From positions 44,301,981 through 44,365,980 of the forward strand of contig NC_053494.1 in assembly GCF_905171775.1 (NCBI RefSeq): DNA of 64,000 nucleotides, written 5' to 3'. Shown here piece by piece: positions 22,998 through 34,344 of this stretch. A program made the position numbers and the translations under genes. Each line of letters starts with the position of its first letter. Positions within the stretch are counted from its first letter, which is position 1. The stretch is from Rana temporaria. Taxonomy: Eukaryota > Chordata > Amphibia > Anura > Ranidae. The notes beneath the pieces were generated by a model, which was given only the letters and a program-made list of their open reading frames with translations, was not told the origin of the DNA and ran no database searches.

Positions 22998-23771
22998 GGC
23001 TGGGTTCACACTGACTTTGCATGCGACAGGGGTCTGGTGTGTCCCGGTTCTCCGCTTTAGGGATGAATCAGGCCCGAATTTTGCCTGAATTCGGACCTGA
23101 AATGGAGCCTAAAGCCCTGTACACACGGCCCAGAATCTCGTCAGGAAAAAAATTTGTTTTTCCTAAAGAGATTCTTGGCAATAATCTCTTGACGGCCGAG
23201 TGTACACACACTCCATTCAAAAGAACTGCCGTTCTTTTGAATGGCACAAACGCGGTGACGTCATCGACTATGACAAGCATGTGCTCATCACATTCGATGC
23301 CGTCACCGCCATCTTGCTTCACCCTACCTATGCCTTGGAAGCAACCGCGCATGCGTCAAACTAATTTCGAGCATGCGCCGGTTTCCATGGAGAGGTAAGT
23401 ATACACACGCTCGGGTTTCTCAGCAGGAAAACACTGCAGAGAATCTCACAATGAGAAGATAGAGAGCAGGTTCTCTCTTTTTTTTCTCGTTGAGATTCTG
23501 GGCAGTTTTCTTGACGAGAAACCTGAAAACCTCATACACACCCACGGTTTACTCGGGAAGAAAGCTCTCCCAGCAGTTTTCTTGCTGGTTCTTGCCGAGA
23601 AAACCGTGCGTCTGTACGAGGCTAAAGACACACAGGACCCTTGTGCAATCCGCTCAGCATCCGCCACGGAGATGTGTGAACTGGCACCATTGAGAGCTGG
23701 TCACAATCTTCTGTCATGCAAATTGGATGCCGGGAAATCTGCATCTAATTCGCACTAGTGTGAACCCAGCC
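22998..23771. mobile_element. MITE with GGCTGGGTTCACAC ends, interrupted by another MITE
   Basis: The left end GGCTGGGTTCACACTGAC and the right end (reverse complement) GGCTGGGTTCACACTAGTG are inverted repeats. Flanks are TCA and TTA, a possible decayed 3-bp duplication. A second MITE occupies 23113-23622; without it the element is about 260 bp. Confidence 0.75.
23113..23622. mobile_element. Nested MITE of the GTACACAC-ended family (510 bp)
   Basis: Ends AGCCCTGTACACACGG and (reverse complement) GCCTCGTACAGACGCACGG, with TAA duplicated at 23110-23112 and 23623-23625 (the longer CTAAAG match may include chance identity). Internal GAGATTCT and AGAATCTC words make it self-complementary. It lies wholly inside the MITE at 22998-23771 and is therefore younger. 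Confidence 0.8.
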
Positions 23772-23774
23772 TTA

Positions 23775-24292
23775 GATAACACACATCATCCTGTCCAAAG
23801 CTACACTGCAAATTATAGATGGAGAAATAAAGATTGAACTTGATTGGTTGCTATGAGTTGTCTCAGTTTGTAGGTAGGTAGGTTAAAATGCATGTAGTTA
23901 AGAGTTAAGCATTTTCAGTATAGTTCCCGGGCTTTTTGATTTTGGCGGGCCCACTCGTGATATATAAATTGGAGGACCACTGAGATCAGAGAGCCCTAGA
24001 GAGTGCCGAAGGGTCCTGTAAAGTTCAGCCACGAGCTGCGAGCCAGGGAGAAGACGTGAAGATACTGGGAGTCACAGACCGCATCTAAGTAATGGACAAT
24101 GCCTTTAGGGGGTCTCATCTCATGGAGGCATGCCTGAGTTAGGATTAGGGAAATGGACGTTGTTCGTTTGTATTATCTTGCTGCATTTCAACAGTAAAGT
24201 TATGTCAAACATTCTAAGCCTGGTCTGAAGTCATTTAAAGGGGTGCATGTTGGTTTTGGCATATTCCAAAGATCCTGGGTCCGTAATAGCAC
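23775..24292. other. Unassigned, with TATA-like word
   Basis: Contains GTGATATATAAATTGG (about 23958) followed by purine-rich sequence and an AACAGTAAAG word. The arrangement could be the promoter and R region of an old LTR, but I found no LTR boundaries or target duplication. Confidence 0.3.
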
Positions 24293-24295
24293 TAA

Positions 24296-24692
24296 GACCC
24301 CTTTCACACTGAGGGTGTATTGCAGGCGCTATAGCGTAAAAATAGCACCTGCAATCCACCCTCAAGCAGCTGCTCCATTGTCTCCAGTGTGAAAGCCAAA
24401 GGGCTTTCATACTGGAGAGTTGCGCTAGCAGGACGGTAAAAAAACTCCTGCTAGCCGCATCTCTGGAGTGGTGAAGGAGCATGGTGTTTACCGCTCCTCC
24501 ACCGCTGCTGCCCATTGAAATCAATGGGACAGCGGGGCTATACCGCCCGCAAAGCGCTTTCTCGGCCGCTAGCGGGGGTTAAATGCGCCCCGCTAGTGGC
24601 CGAAATGCACCACAAATCCGCCCATAGCGTCGGCGGTAAAAATAGTGGCGTTTTAATGCAGACGCTATGGGCGGCTCAGTGTGAAAGGGGTC
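24296..24692. mobile_element. Complete MITE (397 bp), TAA target duplication
   Basis: Near-perfect terminal repeats GACCCCTTTCACACTGAG and CTCAGTGTGAAAGGGGTC, flanked by TAA at 24293-24295 and 24693-24695. The 3-bp TAA duplication points to PIF/Harbinger. The interior contains GCTAGC- and TTTTACCGC-type inverted words. An open frame of 97 codons on the minus strand has no family features. Confidence 0.88.
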
Positions 24693-24958
24693 TAAGGGGT
24701 ATGAAGTTCCACTACTCTATAGCGTTAACTTGGCAAGACAAGGAAGAGAAGTGTAGTTGCTATGGGTAACCAGAAGTGACAAGCTACGAGCAACCAGTCA
24801 TTAAGAGTGGTACCTTGTTAGGTGGCAGGTCCTCCAGTAGCGAGGGGGTCTGTGTTCTGGCTTCCTCCCATGCAGTCTGTCTCCCATGGCAACTAAGGGC
24901 AGACTAGGGTTATGGAGATCTATGGCCTGGTCATGTGGTATGGGAAGGACAGAGTTAA

Positions 24959-25418
24959 AGGAGTTGTAAAGGAAATTATTTTTTTCCCTAAATAGCTTCC
25001 TTTACCTTAGTGCAGTCCTCCTTCACTTACCTCATCCTCCGATTTTGCTTTTAAATGTCCTTATTTCTTCTGAGAAATGCTCACTTCCTGTTCTTCTGTC
25101 TGTAACTCACCACCGTAATGCAAGGCTTTCTTCCTGGGGAGGGGGCGAGCAGGAGTGTCAGGACGCCCACTAACACACAGCTCCTGTCTCTTTCTGCAAA
25201 GTAGAGAGTGTCCCGACTTGCCTGCCTGCCCCCTCCCCCTTAAGAGGCTTTCTCCACACCAGGAAGAAAGCCTCGCATTACGGTGTTGAGTTACAGACAG
25301 AAGAACAGGAAGTGAGCATTTCTCAGAAGAAATAAGGACATTTAAAAGCAAAATCAAAGGATGAGGTAAGTGAAGGAGGACTGCACTAAGGAAAGGTTGA
25401 TGAAGCATTAGAACAACT
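24959..25418. mobile_element. Foldback element flanked by TTAA (about 460 bp)
   Basis: Starts after TTAA (24955-24958) with AGGAGTTGTAAAGG and ends AACAACT before TTAG (25419-25422). Two arms of about 130 bp (25005-25137 and 25258-25391) are near-perfect reverse complements, for example CAGTCCTCCTTCACTTACCT against AGGTAAGTGAAGGAGGACTG. TTAA targets occur in Kolobok and piggyBac elements. The 129-codon frame inside is a product of the palindrome. Confidence 0.75.
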
Positions 25419-25422
25419 TTAG

Positions 25423-26104
25423 TTTCAGGCCTTGGATATGGAAAGAGCACTCCTGCTCTTAATAATAATAAGATCAGTTCGTCGCCACTCTAGCCAGAGT
25501 GGGTAAAGTGCCCCCGGACAGACTTCTGTCACAAGCCTGGCAGCCGAAGTGTCACTTGTAAATCGCTGGGAGGAACAGACATCTGCCACAGGCCTGGCTC
25601 GGGACCTCTGCCACAGGCCTAGCGATTTAAGGTGCAATAATTGGATTGAGCGAATCCTCCTAGTAAATTCAGTTACGTTCACTGGTTGACAGCTGCGATA
25701 TACCTGTCAGTGTCGTGGTGACCGGATTCCCGATGGTTCATATAGGCCTCCTGGATAACCTCTCTCTGGGTTCTCCCTGAGCCGATTCCCCACTGCACAG
25801 CTCTCAGCTTAGGACCCTCTTAGCAAAGGTTGGGACCCAGCAAGTCGCTGGGGCCCCTCTCATCATCAGGATGAAGCTCCGCATGGTGCGCAACTCCGGC
25901 CAGGTAGGCCATGGTGGCGGGGTCCTCTGCCAGAACCCCTCTAGCGCCAACTGCCGCCCAGAGGTGGAAACGCACCCCTGAAACGCAGACTGACCTACAA
26001 GACAGTTCTGAAAGGACAGCAGCCCTGCAATTTAACAAATTGTGAATGGGAGCAAAATAACTCTCCCATTCCCCACTAACTTTAGCGTAGTGCCCATACT
26101 GAAA
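25423..26104. other. No supported feature
   Basis: No terminal repeats and no coding evidence on either strand. Confidence 0.4.
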
Positions 26105-26780
26105 GTAAGGGGGCGCTACACTAGGAAGAGGGATTTGGGGTGTTTGTGCTAGAAGAGGTAATATGGTAAAGGCAGGAGGGGACTTGTGCTAGGAGGGGAT
26201 TTTTTTTTTTGGGGGGGGGGGGTTTTGTGCCAGTAGGAATGATGTACCAGTAGGGATGATTGGGAGCGTATTTGTGCTAGGAGGGGACATTTGGGGGAGA
26301 ATATTTGTGCTAGGAGGGGGGATTCGTGCTAGAGGGGGGATTCATGCTGGAGGGGGGATTTTAAGGGGAGGGAATGTGTACCCAGGTAGGAAATTTGAGG
26401 AGTACAGGATTTGTGCTAGGAGGACATATTTTTTTTGTGAAGGGGGATGTGTGCTGGGGGGACGTGGGAGAGAGAGATGATTTGAGCTTAATGGGGGGAT
26501 GGAGAGCACACATTTGTGCTGGGAGGGGGATTTCAGCAGGGGGGCAGATTTATACAGAGAGATTTGTGCTGTCAGCATGAGGAAAGGAGTGCCGATAACT
26601 GGCTTCTATTTACACCCGTGATCAGCTGTGATTGGACACAGCTGATCACTTGGCAAAGAACCGCTGATTGGCTCTTTACCTTAATCTGTGATTAGCAGTG
26701 CCCTCCAGACGTCATATGATGGCCTCCCAGAACTCCACGCTGTAGCTGTCATTCAACTATAGCGCGGACCTGCAAGTACA
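26105..26780. repeat. Minisatellite plus flank of a frog repeat
   Basis: From about 26130 to 26560 the words TTTGTGCTAGGAGGGG or TTTGTGCTGGGAGGGG recur every 20-45 bp with G-rich spacers. After 26564 comes a GATCAGCTGTGATTGGACAC hairpin-type segment (TGTCCAATCACAGCTGATC is its complement), as in TTAACCACTTGCC repeats. The boundaries are unclear. Short frames here are not coding. Confidence 0.55.
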
Positions 26781-26978
26781 AAAAAAATAGCTGTTTATCT
26801 GCAGTAAATGCATTTGGCTCTTAATCCCTGTTGTGGGCTGACAACCACCAGCAGTTTCATGGACAAAGTGTGTACGCTTTTAGGTGCGTTTACAGGCATC
26901 AAGCGCTTGGGCGGTAATTTATTTGATTGGCCAGAATAATCATTTAGACCAAAAGGGAGCAAATAAGAGGATTTCATT

Positions 26979-27685
26979 GGCCCGGATCCAGAGAGCAATT
27001 GTGCCTGCGTTACCATAGTTACGCAGCGCAATTGCTGACTTGCGCCGGCGTTACGAATGCTCCTGATTCAGGAACATCGTAACGCCGACTGCAGCCTAAA
27101 ATCTGCATGGCATAAGGCTCTTATGCCACGCATATTTTAGGCTGCATTCTTGCGATGGCCGCTAGGGGGCAAATTGCATACTAACACCGATTCACAATGT
27201 TACGCGAGCCCTGCGTACGCAAGTTACGTCGTTTCCCTACGGCGTGTTTGGCGTAAGGCTGCCCCTTCTAATAGTAGGGGCAGCCAATGCTAAAGGATAC
27301 CCGTCGTTCCCGCGTCGCCAAATTTGAATTTCACGTCGTTTGCGTAAGTGATTTGTGAATGGCGCTGGACGCCATTCACGTTCATTTGAAAGCAAATAAC
27401 GTCCTTGCGACGTCATTTGCCGCAATGCACGTCGGGAAAGTTTCCCGACGGTGCATGCGCTCTACGCTCGGCGCGGGAGCGCGCCTAATTTAAATGATTC
27501 CCGCCCCCTACGGGATCATTTACATTAGACGCCCTTACGCAGGGCAATTTTAAAGAGCGCACACACAATTTACGGAGCTACTGCTCCGTGAATCGCGCGC
27601 AGCGCAGATAATTTCCGGGGGCGCAGGGCAAAAACGCTGCCCTGTGCCTCCGTAAAAAAGGGGCAAATCTCTTTGAATCCGGGCC
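26979..27685. mobile_element. Complete Harbinger-type MITE (707 bp)
   Basis: Ends GGCCCGGATCCAGAGAG and CTTTGAATCCGGGCC, with ATT duplicated at 26976-26978 and 27686-27688. It contains TGCTCCTGATTCAGGAACAT and the CGTCGTTCCCGCGTCG block shared with the other GATTCA-ended copies. It is non-coding. Confidence 0.85.
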
Positions 27686-27705
27686 ATTGTTTACATACAT
27701 GTTAA

Positions 27706-28223
27706 AGCGGGAGTTCACCCATTTAAAAAAAAAAAAAAAATCTCCCCTTAGCTTCCTGCTCGTTCGGTCTAGGGGAATCGGCTATTTATATTAAAATAGG
27801 TGCAGTACTTACCCGTTTTCGAGCTGTATCTTCTTCCGTCGCTTCCGGGTATGGGTCTTCGGGAGCGGGCGTTCCTTCTTGATTGACATTCTTCCGAGAG
27901 GCTTCCGACGGTCGCATCCATCGCGTCACTCGTAGCCGAAAGAAGCCGAACGTCGGTGCGGCTCTATACTGCGCCTGCGCACCGACGTTCGGCTTCTTTC
28001 GGAAAATCGTGACGCGATGGATGCGACCGTCGGAAGCCTCTCGGAAACCTGTCAATCAAGAAGGACCGCCCATTCCCGAAGCCCATACCCGGAAGCGACG
28101 GAGAGGATGCGTCTCGTAAACGGGTAAGTACTGCACCTATTTTAAAATAAATTGCCGATTCCCCTAGTAATAACGAGCAGGAAGCGAAGGGGGAAAAGTG
28201 CCCTCTAAGGGTGAACCCCCGCT
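27706..28223. mobile_element. Long palindromic element flanked by TTAA (518 bp)
   Basis: TTAA at 27702-27705 and 28224-28227 flanks AGCGGGAGTTCACCC and GGGTGAACCCCCGCT. The arms of about 240 bp are nearly complementary throughout, including GGTCGCATCCATCGCGTCAC against GTGACGCGATGGATGCGACC. The TTAA target and A/T-starting ends fit Kolobok-type miniature elements (inference). ORFs of 78-89 codons on both strands mirror each other and result from the palindrome. Confidence 0.82.
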
Positions 28224-28227
28224 TTAA

Positions 28228-29270
28228 GCTTGCAGGAACTCTCCGTAGTGCTGAAATAGATTTTTACACAGTTTCAGATCTACAGCCAGCCATAGATTGT
28301 TAAAATCTTGGCCGGTGCAGCAGGGATCAGCCAAGATTTGATTCATCCTTTAGGCAGGCTTATAGTACCCAAGTTGACCCAAGTCACTGCCCTTGTGCCC
28401 ATAGTGACTTTCATATCACCATGCACAGTGGAAAGGGTAGAAATCCACAGAACCCTTAAAACAAGTTCACCAGAGAAGGGCATGTGTATGCGGCATTACT
28501 GACACTTTTGACTCTTTGTGGTGACCAGTGACACTAATACAGTGATCAGTGCTAAAAATATGCACTGTCATTGTACTAATGACACTGGCTGGGAAGGGGT
28601 TAAAGATCTAGGACAATCAAATGTTTAAATGTGTGCCTAACCAGTGTTTTTGTGTACTGTGTGCTGCTTTTACTAAGGGAAGTGATGGGTTTTATTCCCT
28701 GCTTTGCAGGAACGCTAAACCTATCACTTTCCCCCTGTCAGAAAATAACTCTGCCTTGTTTACATAGGCAGAGCTCCATCCTTTGTCTCTGCCCGACGAT
28801 CGGTGGGTGCTGGCAGACATCCATTACCCAGCACCCGCAGATAGGTTTCTGCTGCGAGTAATCAAAGAAGTGGCCATCCGACAGCATGCGCTCCCTAGGC
28901 TGAAGTGCAGAATCATGTATATATACGTGATTCTGCACAGAACTGCCGCCCTGTAGCAGTATACCTGCTATGTGGTAGTTGGAAAGTGATTAAGGCTGAA
29001 GGTTTTTTTCCTTCATATATTCCCCCTGAGCCCCCCCCCCCCTTATACACACCTGAGCCTGATCCCGATCAAGCGATGTACACAAGTGAAGAAACTCCCC
29101 CCAGTCTCTTCCTCCTCATTGGCTGAGAGTCATTGGCCCCCACTGCTGTCAATCACAGCCAATTAGGAGGGAGCAGGGCAGAGCCGTGCAAGTGCCCCCA
29201 AAGAAAGCAGTTGTTATACGGACCTTCATAGCAGGATCCCTAGATATTTTTTTATTGAATGCAACAGATT
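28228..29270. other. Probable decayed interspersed repeats
   Basis: The stretch 28490-28990 has the composition of frog TTAA-type repeats, with inverted words such as TATATACGTGATTCTGCA against TGCAGAATCATGTATATA (about 28908-28940). A C run lies at 29031-29042. I cannot define element ends, and I see no gene. Confidence 0.4.
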
Positions 29271-29274
29271 TTAA

Positions 29275-30525
29275 CCACTTGCCGCCCGCCAATGACATAT
29301 TGACGTTGGCAAAGTGGTTGTAGAATCCTGACTGGACGTCATATGACATCCTCAGGATTCTGAGCCGCTGCGCTCCCCCGGGGGCGCGCATCGCGGCGAT
29401 CGTTGTTGCAGGGTGTCAGTCTGACACCCCGCAACACCGATCAAGGTAAAGAGTCTCTCACGGAGGCTCTTACCATGTGATCAGCCGTGTCCAACCACGG
29501 CGGATCACGATGTAAACAGGAAGAGCCGTTGATGGCTCTTCCTCACTCACGTCTGACAAACGCGAGTAGAGGAGAGACGATCGGAGGCTCTCCTGACAGG
29601 GGGGGTTCGCGCTGATTGTTTATCAGCGCAGCCCCCCCTCGGATCGCCACACTGGACCACCAGGGAAGCCCACCCTGGCCCACCAGGGAAGGAAAAAAAA
29701 AAAAAGGGGGCAAAAAAAAAAAGTCTGGGGGAAAAAAAAAGCATAAAAAAATAAAAAAGATGCAAATCAGTGCCCACAAATGGGAACTGACTGGCAACAT
29801 GGGTAAATCAGTGCCGCCCCACAGTGTCCATCAGTGCCACCCCACAGTGTCCATCAGTGCCACCCCACAGTGCCCATCCATGCCCAGTGCCCACCTATCA
29901 GTGCCCATCTGTGCCACCCATAAGTATTCCTCAGTGCCACCCATAAGTGCCACCCATGAGTGCCCATCTGTGCCGCCTATGAGTGCCCAGTGCCGCCCAT
30001 GAGTGTCCATCAGTGCTGCCCATCAGTGCCGCCCATGAGTGCCCATCAGTGCCGCCCATGAGTGCCTATCAGTGCCGCCTATGTGTGCCCATCAGTGCCG
30101 CCTATGAGTGCCCATCAGTGCCACATACCAGCGCCGCCAATCAGTGCCACCTCATCTGTGCCCATCAGTACTACCTCATCGATGTCCATCAGTGCCATCT
30201 CATCGGTGCCCATCAGTGCCGCCATATCAGTGCCCGTAATTGAAAGAGAAAACTTACTTATTTACAAAAAATTTACAGAAAAAAATAAAAACGTATATTT
30301 TTTTCCAAATTTTCAGTCTTTTTTTAGTTGTTGCACAAAAAAAAAAAATCGCAGAGGTGATCAAATACCACCAAAAGAAAGCTCTATTTGTGGGGAAAAA
30401 AGGACGCCAATTTAGTTTGGGTACAGTGTAGCATGACCGCGCAATTGCCATTCAAAGTGCGACAGTGCTGAAAGCTGAAAGTTGGCTTGGGCGGGAAGGT
30501 GCGTAAGTGCCTGGTATGGAAGTGG
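29275..30525. mobile_element. TTAACCACTT-family element (1251 bp)
   Basis: TTAA at 29271-29274 and 30526-29 flank CCACTTGCCGCCC and GGTATGGAAGTGG, so short inverted ends CCACTTSC are present. The order is a GTGTCAGTCTGACACCCCGC palindrome, a GATCACG-rich part, poly-A/G tracts, a minisatellite (29819-30239), then the CAAATACCACCAAAAGAAAG block and GACCGCGCAATTGCCATTCA. The last block recurs at 61384. No transposase frame survives. Confidence 0.75.
29819..30239. repeat. Minisatellite of CAGTGCCGCCCATGAGTGCC units
   Basis: About 25 copies of a 14-20 bp unit based on CCCATCAGTGCCRCC. It resembles the complement of the GGGCACAGTG arrays at 6787 and 14215 in its core GTGCCCAT word. It produces false frames of 86-128 codons. 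Confidence 0.85.
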
Positions 30526-30529
30526 TTAA

Positions 30530-31809
30530 AAAGATTGAAAACAACTTTAAAAATGACGATAACATTTTAGTGATTGGATTAACCTGTACTTTGATGTTAT
30601 GTGTACAATGCCAGCTAAGATCAAGAGGAAGAGCGACTTATCAGGGAGACAAGACCACTGATAGGGGGGTTGTATTTTAGGTGCTTTATCATGCATCAGA
30701 GTTCAGAGGAGCTGCATCGGCTTTTTTGTGAGGATAAAAAGTATTTGCTTTGAACGTAATGGCTTCTGAGGATAAAGAGCAGAAATGACGTGTGTGTTTT
30801 ATGGAATATGGTGATCATCAATTACTAACTCGCAGAAAAAGTGTGGGCTGCAGAGCTGGCAATTAACTTCTTTTCTGACACCGCCTCCATGCATGGGGGA
30901 AAGAGTTCTATTAAATTAAATATTAAGTATAAAATAAAAGATCATCTGGAGGGTTTTGCATTTCTTTGTGTGTCTTGTTTTTCATGTGATAGTAAATGTA
31001 AAAAAAAAAAAAGAGTTTTGTCTGTAAATGTACAAATAGGCACAATCTGTCTGCCATCAGGCAAAACTTTTAAAAAGGCACTTGGGTCAGCATCAGTGAC
31101 CCCCCCCCCCCTCCGGGTCAGATGTGTCTGGTGCACTTACCCCATCTATGGTGGGCAGCTTCACCAGCGGCTCCCCTTGTGCGGCAGGGGCAGCTTCTTT
31201 CATTTCCCTGCTTCTGCTTCTGATTGGTCGGATTGAGGATCAATGTTTTAATAGTGAATATTAATTTGTTATTGTAACACCAATGCTCTGCACCACAAGC
31301 CCACCCTATTTTGAAACCTATTAGAGCCTCTGGCTCTAATCAGGTGCTTAAAAAAATCACCCCGCCACTGTAATTCACACGCCCGGTGTCCTCATAGGGG
31401 CCGGACGCATGAATAGGGGTGGCGGTGTCCTGTCAAAATAGCGGCCGTGGATAGAACATAGGGCGGCGCTCCAGCGGCTGCCATCGGTCAACATGAGTAT
31501 ACAGATTTATCTTGAGGAGGAAGCGAGGAGGAAGGGACCTGTTGGTATTTCAGGCATAAGTTTATCCTCATGAAACAATAGCTACTAGTCAAAGGTTTTT
31601 ACCCCCTTTATGACCAGGCCATTTTTTGCTATTTGGCTCTGCACTACTTTAACTGGCAATTGAACTTTCTTTTGCTGGTATTTGATCACCACTGTTTTTT
31701 TTTATTATACAAACAAAAGACAGAAAATTTTGAAAGAGAAAGAAAAAACAATATTTTGTAATTTCTGTTAAAAAAAATAGCCAATAAAGTACAATTTCCT
31801 TATAAATTT
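30530..31809. other. No gene; one probable repeat fragment
   Basis: The piece 31598-31800 (ACCCCCTTTATGACCAGGCC, then TGCACTACTTTAACTGGCAA) looks like a fragment of a widespread frog repeat. The rest, including a C run at 31101-31111, shows no supported feature. Confidence 0.4.
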
Positions 31810-32175
31810 AGGCCAAAATGTATTCTGACAAGCTGACTTTCATCAGTCTTGCCTACACACCATCAGTTAAAAAAAAGATCGTGTCAGAACGCGGTGATGT
31901 AAAACACAACGACGTGCTGAGAAAAATGAAGTTCAATACTTCTGAGCATGCGTCAACTTGATTCTGAGCATGCGTTGATTTTTAACCGATGAATTTCCCC
32001 ACAGACGATGTTTTTTTTCTATCGTTTTTTTAACCATCAGATAATTTTAAAACAAGTTCCTAGTTTTTTCACCGGTGTATAAAAAAACTGATGGGGCCCA
32101 CACACGATCGTTTCGTCTGATGAAAACGGTCCATCAGACCGGTTTCATCAGACGAACCGATCGTGTGTATGCGGC
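31810..32175. mobile_element. Decayed MITE of the ACACACGA-ended family
   Basis: The right end reads CGATCGTGTGTATGCGGC followed by TTA. Just before it lies the foldback GAAAACGGTCCATCAGACCG. The left end, near 31810, is too diverged to define. The interior GAGCATGCGT words (two copies, about 31943 and 31967) are shared in style with the copy at 33121. Confidence 0.5.
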
Positions 32176-32211
32176 TTAAGTGTATAATAATTGGTTTGTG
32201 TAAAAGTTATA

Positions 32212-32613
32212 GGCCCGGATTCAGATACAAATGCCTATCTTTAGGCGGGGCGTAGCGTATCTCATATACGCTATGCCGCCGTAACTTTGAGAGGCAAGTC
32301 CCGTATTCAGAAAGAACTTATGCCCGAAGTTAAGGCGGCGTAGCGTATATGGGCTGGCGTAAGCCCGCATAATTCAAAATAGACTGGTAGGGGGCGTGTT
32401 GTATGCTAAATAGTCGTGACCCCATGTAATTGAAGTTACTAACGAACAACGCGTGGGGTCACGATTAATTAGCATACAACAGGCCCCCTACCAGCCTATT
32501 TTGAATTAGGCGTGCTTACGCCGGCCCATATACGCTACGCCGCCGTATCTCGGGCGCAAGTTCTTTCTGAATACGGGACTTGCCTCTCAAAGTTACGGCG
32601 GCGTAGCCCCTGA
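32212..32613. mobile_element. Foldback Harbinger-type MITE, right tip lost
   Basis: Starts GGCCCGGATTCAGATAC. The two halves are nearly perfect complements: GGCGTAGCGTATATGGGCTG pairs with its reverse copy around 32510, and TGCTAAATAGTCGTGACCCC pairs with GGGGTCACGATTAATTAGCA. Homology stops at GGCGGCGTAGCCC without the GAATCTGGCC tip. Confidence 0.7.
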
Positions 32614-32764
32614 TTTTTTATTTTTTTTTTACTGTCACCAGTGCAGTACAGTGTCTTCATATGACTGGTGTAGCGGTGATCAGGGATACTGACTGATGAC
32701 AGTATGTAAAAAAATATATTTTTAAATCATTTTTTACATCCGGTCATTAGAGTAGTTCATTGGA

Positions 32765-33117
32765 AAAAAATAGTACTAAAGCGCTACTAGTTAAAATATA
32801 GGACACCACAAAAATAACTTAATAATAATTTGCTGCATATAATAAAGGTGAATCAAACCTAAAAAGTGAAGAATATATATAAATAATATGCGCTAAAAAT
32901 TAACTTAAGTAGTGAAACCGTGTACAGCAAGGAGTGTAATATTAGTCCAGGTAGGACATTACACATATTTGTGAAGCACAAAACAAAAACAATTCAATTC
33001 AATTGTCCCAGTGAATGCTGTGGTTAAAACGTGCAGCACACCCTCTATGGAGAGGAAAAAACAATTGCTGGTAAAGACTTGAGGTAGCTCTGTGGAATTA
33101 CCCTTCTCTAGTAACTC
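32765..33117. other. Unassigned interspersed repeat-like sequence
   Basis: AT-rich sequence with words such as AATATGCGCTAAAAATTAAC that I associate with frog repeats. No ends or ORF can be defined. Confidence 0.35.
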
Positions 33118-33120
33118 TGA

Positions 33121-33612
33121 GGCCGGGTACACACGAGCAAACATGTACGGTGAAAGCGGTCCGTCGGACCGTTTTCACCGTACATGTCTGCCAGAGGGCT
33201 TCTGTACGATGGTTGTACACACCATCGTACAGAAGTCCGCGCGTAAACATTACGCGGGGCGTGTCCGCGTCGTCGCCGCGACGATGACACGGCGATGACG
33301 CGGAGACGTGGGCGGCCCTGCCATTTAAAGGCTTCCACGCATGCGTCGAAGTCATTCGACGCATGCGAGGGACGGCGGGCGCCTGGACATGTACGGTAGG
33401 TCTGTACTGACGACCGTACATGTCCGAGCGGGCAGGATTCCAGCGGACGGTTTTAAAACACGTCCAGGAATATTTGTCCGCTGGGAAAAGGCCCGGCGGG
33501 CAAATGTTTGCTGGAATTCGGCCCGCTCGCGCCCACACACGACCAAACATGTCTGCTGAAACTGGCCCGCAGACCAGTTTCAGCATACATGTTTGGTCGT
33601 GTGTACGGGGCC
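33121..33612. mobile_element. Complete MITE, GTACACACGA ends (492 bp)
   Basis: Ends GGCCGGGTACACACGAGC and (reverse complement) GGCCCCGTACACACGACC, with TGA duplicated at 33118-33120 and 33613-33615. Internal ACATGTACGG/CCGTACATGT and GTACGATGGT/ACCATCGTAC pairs give several stems. The 178-codon minus-strand frame has low-complexity composition and no known domain, so I do not call it a gene. Confidence 0.85.
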
Positions 33613-34045
33613 TGAGAGGAAGAGCTGTATTCACAAAGCACTTGCTAACAAAGTTACGTCGGCGTAGCGAAAATGGGCCGGCGTAAGCCCGCCTAATTCA
33701 AATTAGGCAGGTAGTGGGCGTACTACATGTAAATTCGTGACCCCATGTAAATGAAGGGCCGTTGGTACGGCGCATGCGCGCGCATGCTCAGAATCACGTC
33801 GCAAATACTCCCTACGATACAACGGCTCCATGCGTACGACGTGAACCTAACTTGCGCCCAGCCCCATTCACGTACGACTTACGTAAATGACGTAAAAGCC
33901 AACGGCAGTTCCGATGTCCATACCTTGCATGGGCTGCGCCACTTATAGAGGTGTTTTATCTTTACGCCGGCGTATGTCTTACGTTAACGGCGTAGCTTAC
34001 TGCGACGGGCATACTTACGTTCATGAATCGGCGTATCTAGCTCAT

Positions 34046-34344
34046 TTACATATTCAACGCATAAATCAACGGATCATCACGTATGTCAATCTCCAGGCCC
34101 TTTCTCACGGCGAAGTTGTGCAGCATGCAACATGCACAGATCATCTGGCACACAAAGTTTGGGGAATACAACAGGGTACCCCCAGACTTATCCAGGCATC
34201 GGAAACGGGACTTCAGGAGGCCAAAGGTGTGTTCCACCACTCCACGGGTACGTGCATGTGCTTCATTGTATCTTTGCTCTCCTGGGGTTTGGGGATCCCG
34301 GAATGGAGTCATGAGATGGGGTCCAAGTGCATATGCAGAGTCAC
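34046..34344 (-). CDS. Harbinger (HARBI1-like) transposase, exon 2
   Basis: Encodes the C-terminal part of the DDE nuclease: DSAYALGPHLMTPFRDP, then RYNEAHARTRGVVEHTFGLL and KSRFRCLD, ending in CACCMLHNFAV. The conserved final acidic residue of the DDE triad is the E of VVEHTFG. The first codon joins exon 1 across an intron of 100 bp: the acceptor TTCCCTTCCAG ends at 34345 (minus strand) and the phase matches, giving the family's GDSxY motif. The stop codon at 34046-34048 is built from the conserved subterminal sequence (ATTTACATATTC on the plus strand) that the MITEs also carry, so the gene reaches into the element's terminal region. Confidence 0.85.

Noticed and set aside
25061..25450. 129-codon minus-strand frame
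   Set aside because: It spans a foldback element, so both arms give mirrored open frames.
29616..30415. ORFs of 86-128 codons rich in CPSVPPMSA
   Set aside because: Translation of the CCCATCAGTGCC minisatellite, not a gene.
33098..33634. 178-codon minus-strand frame
   Set aside because: It lies entirely in a GTACACAC-ended MITE whose internal stems explain the mirrored frames; no domain is visible.
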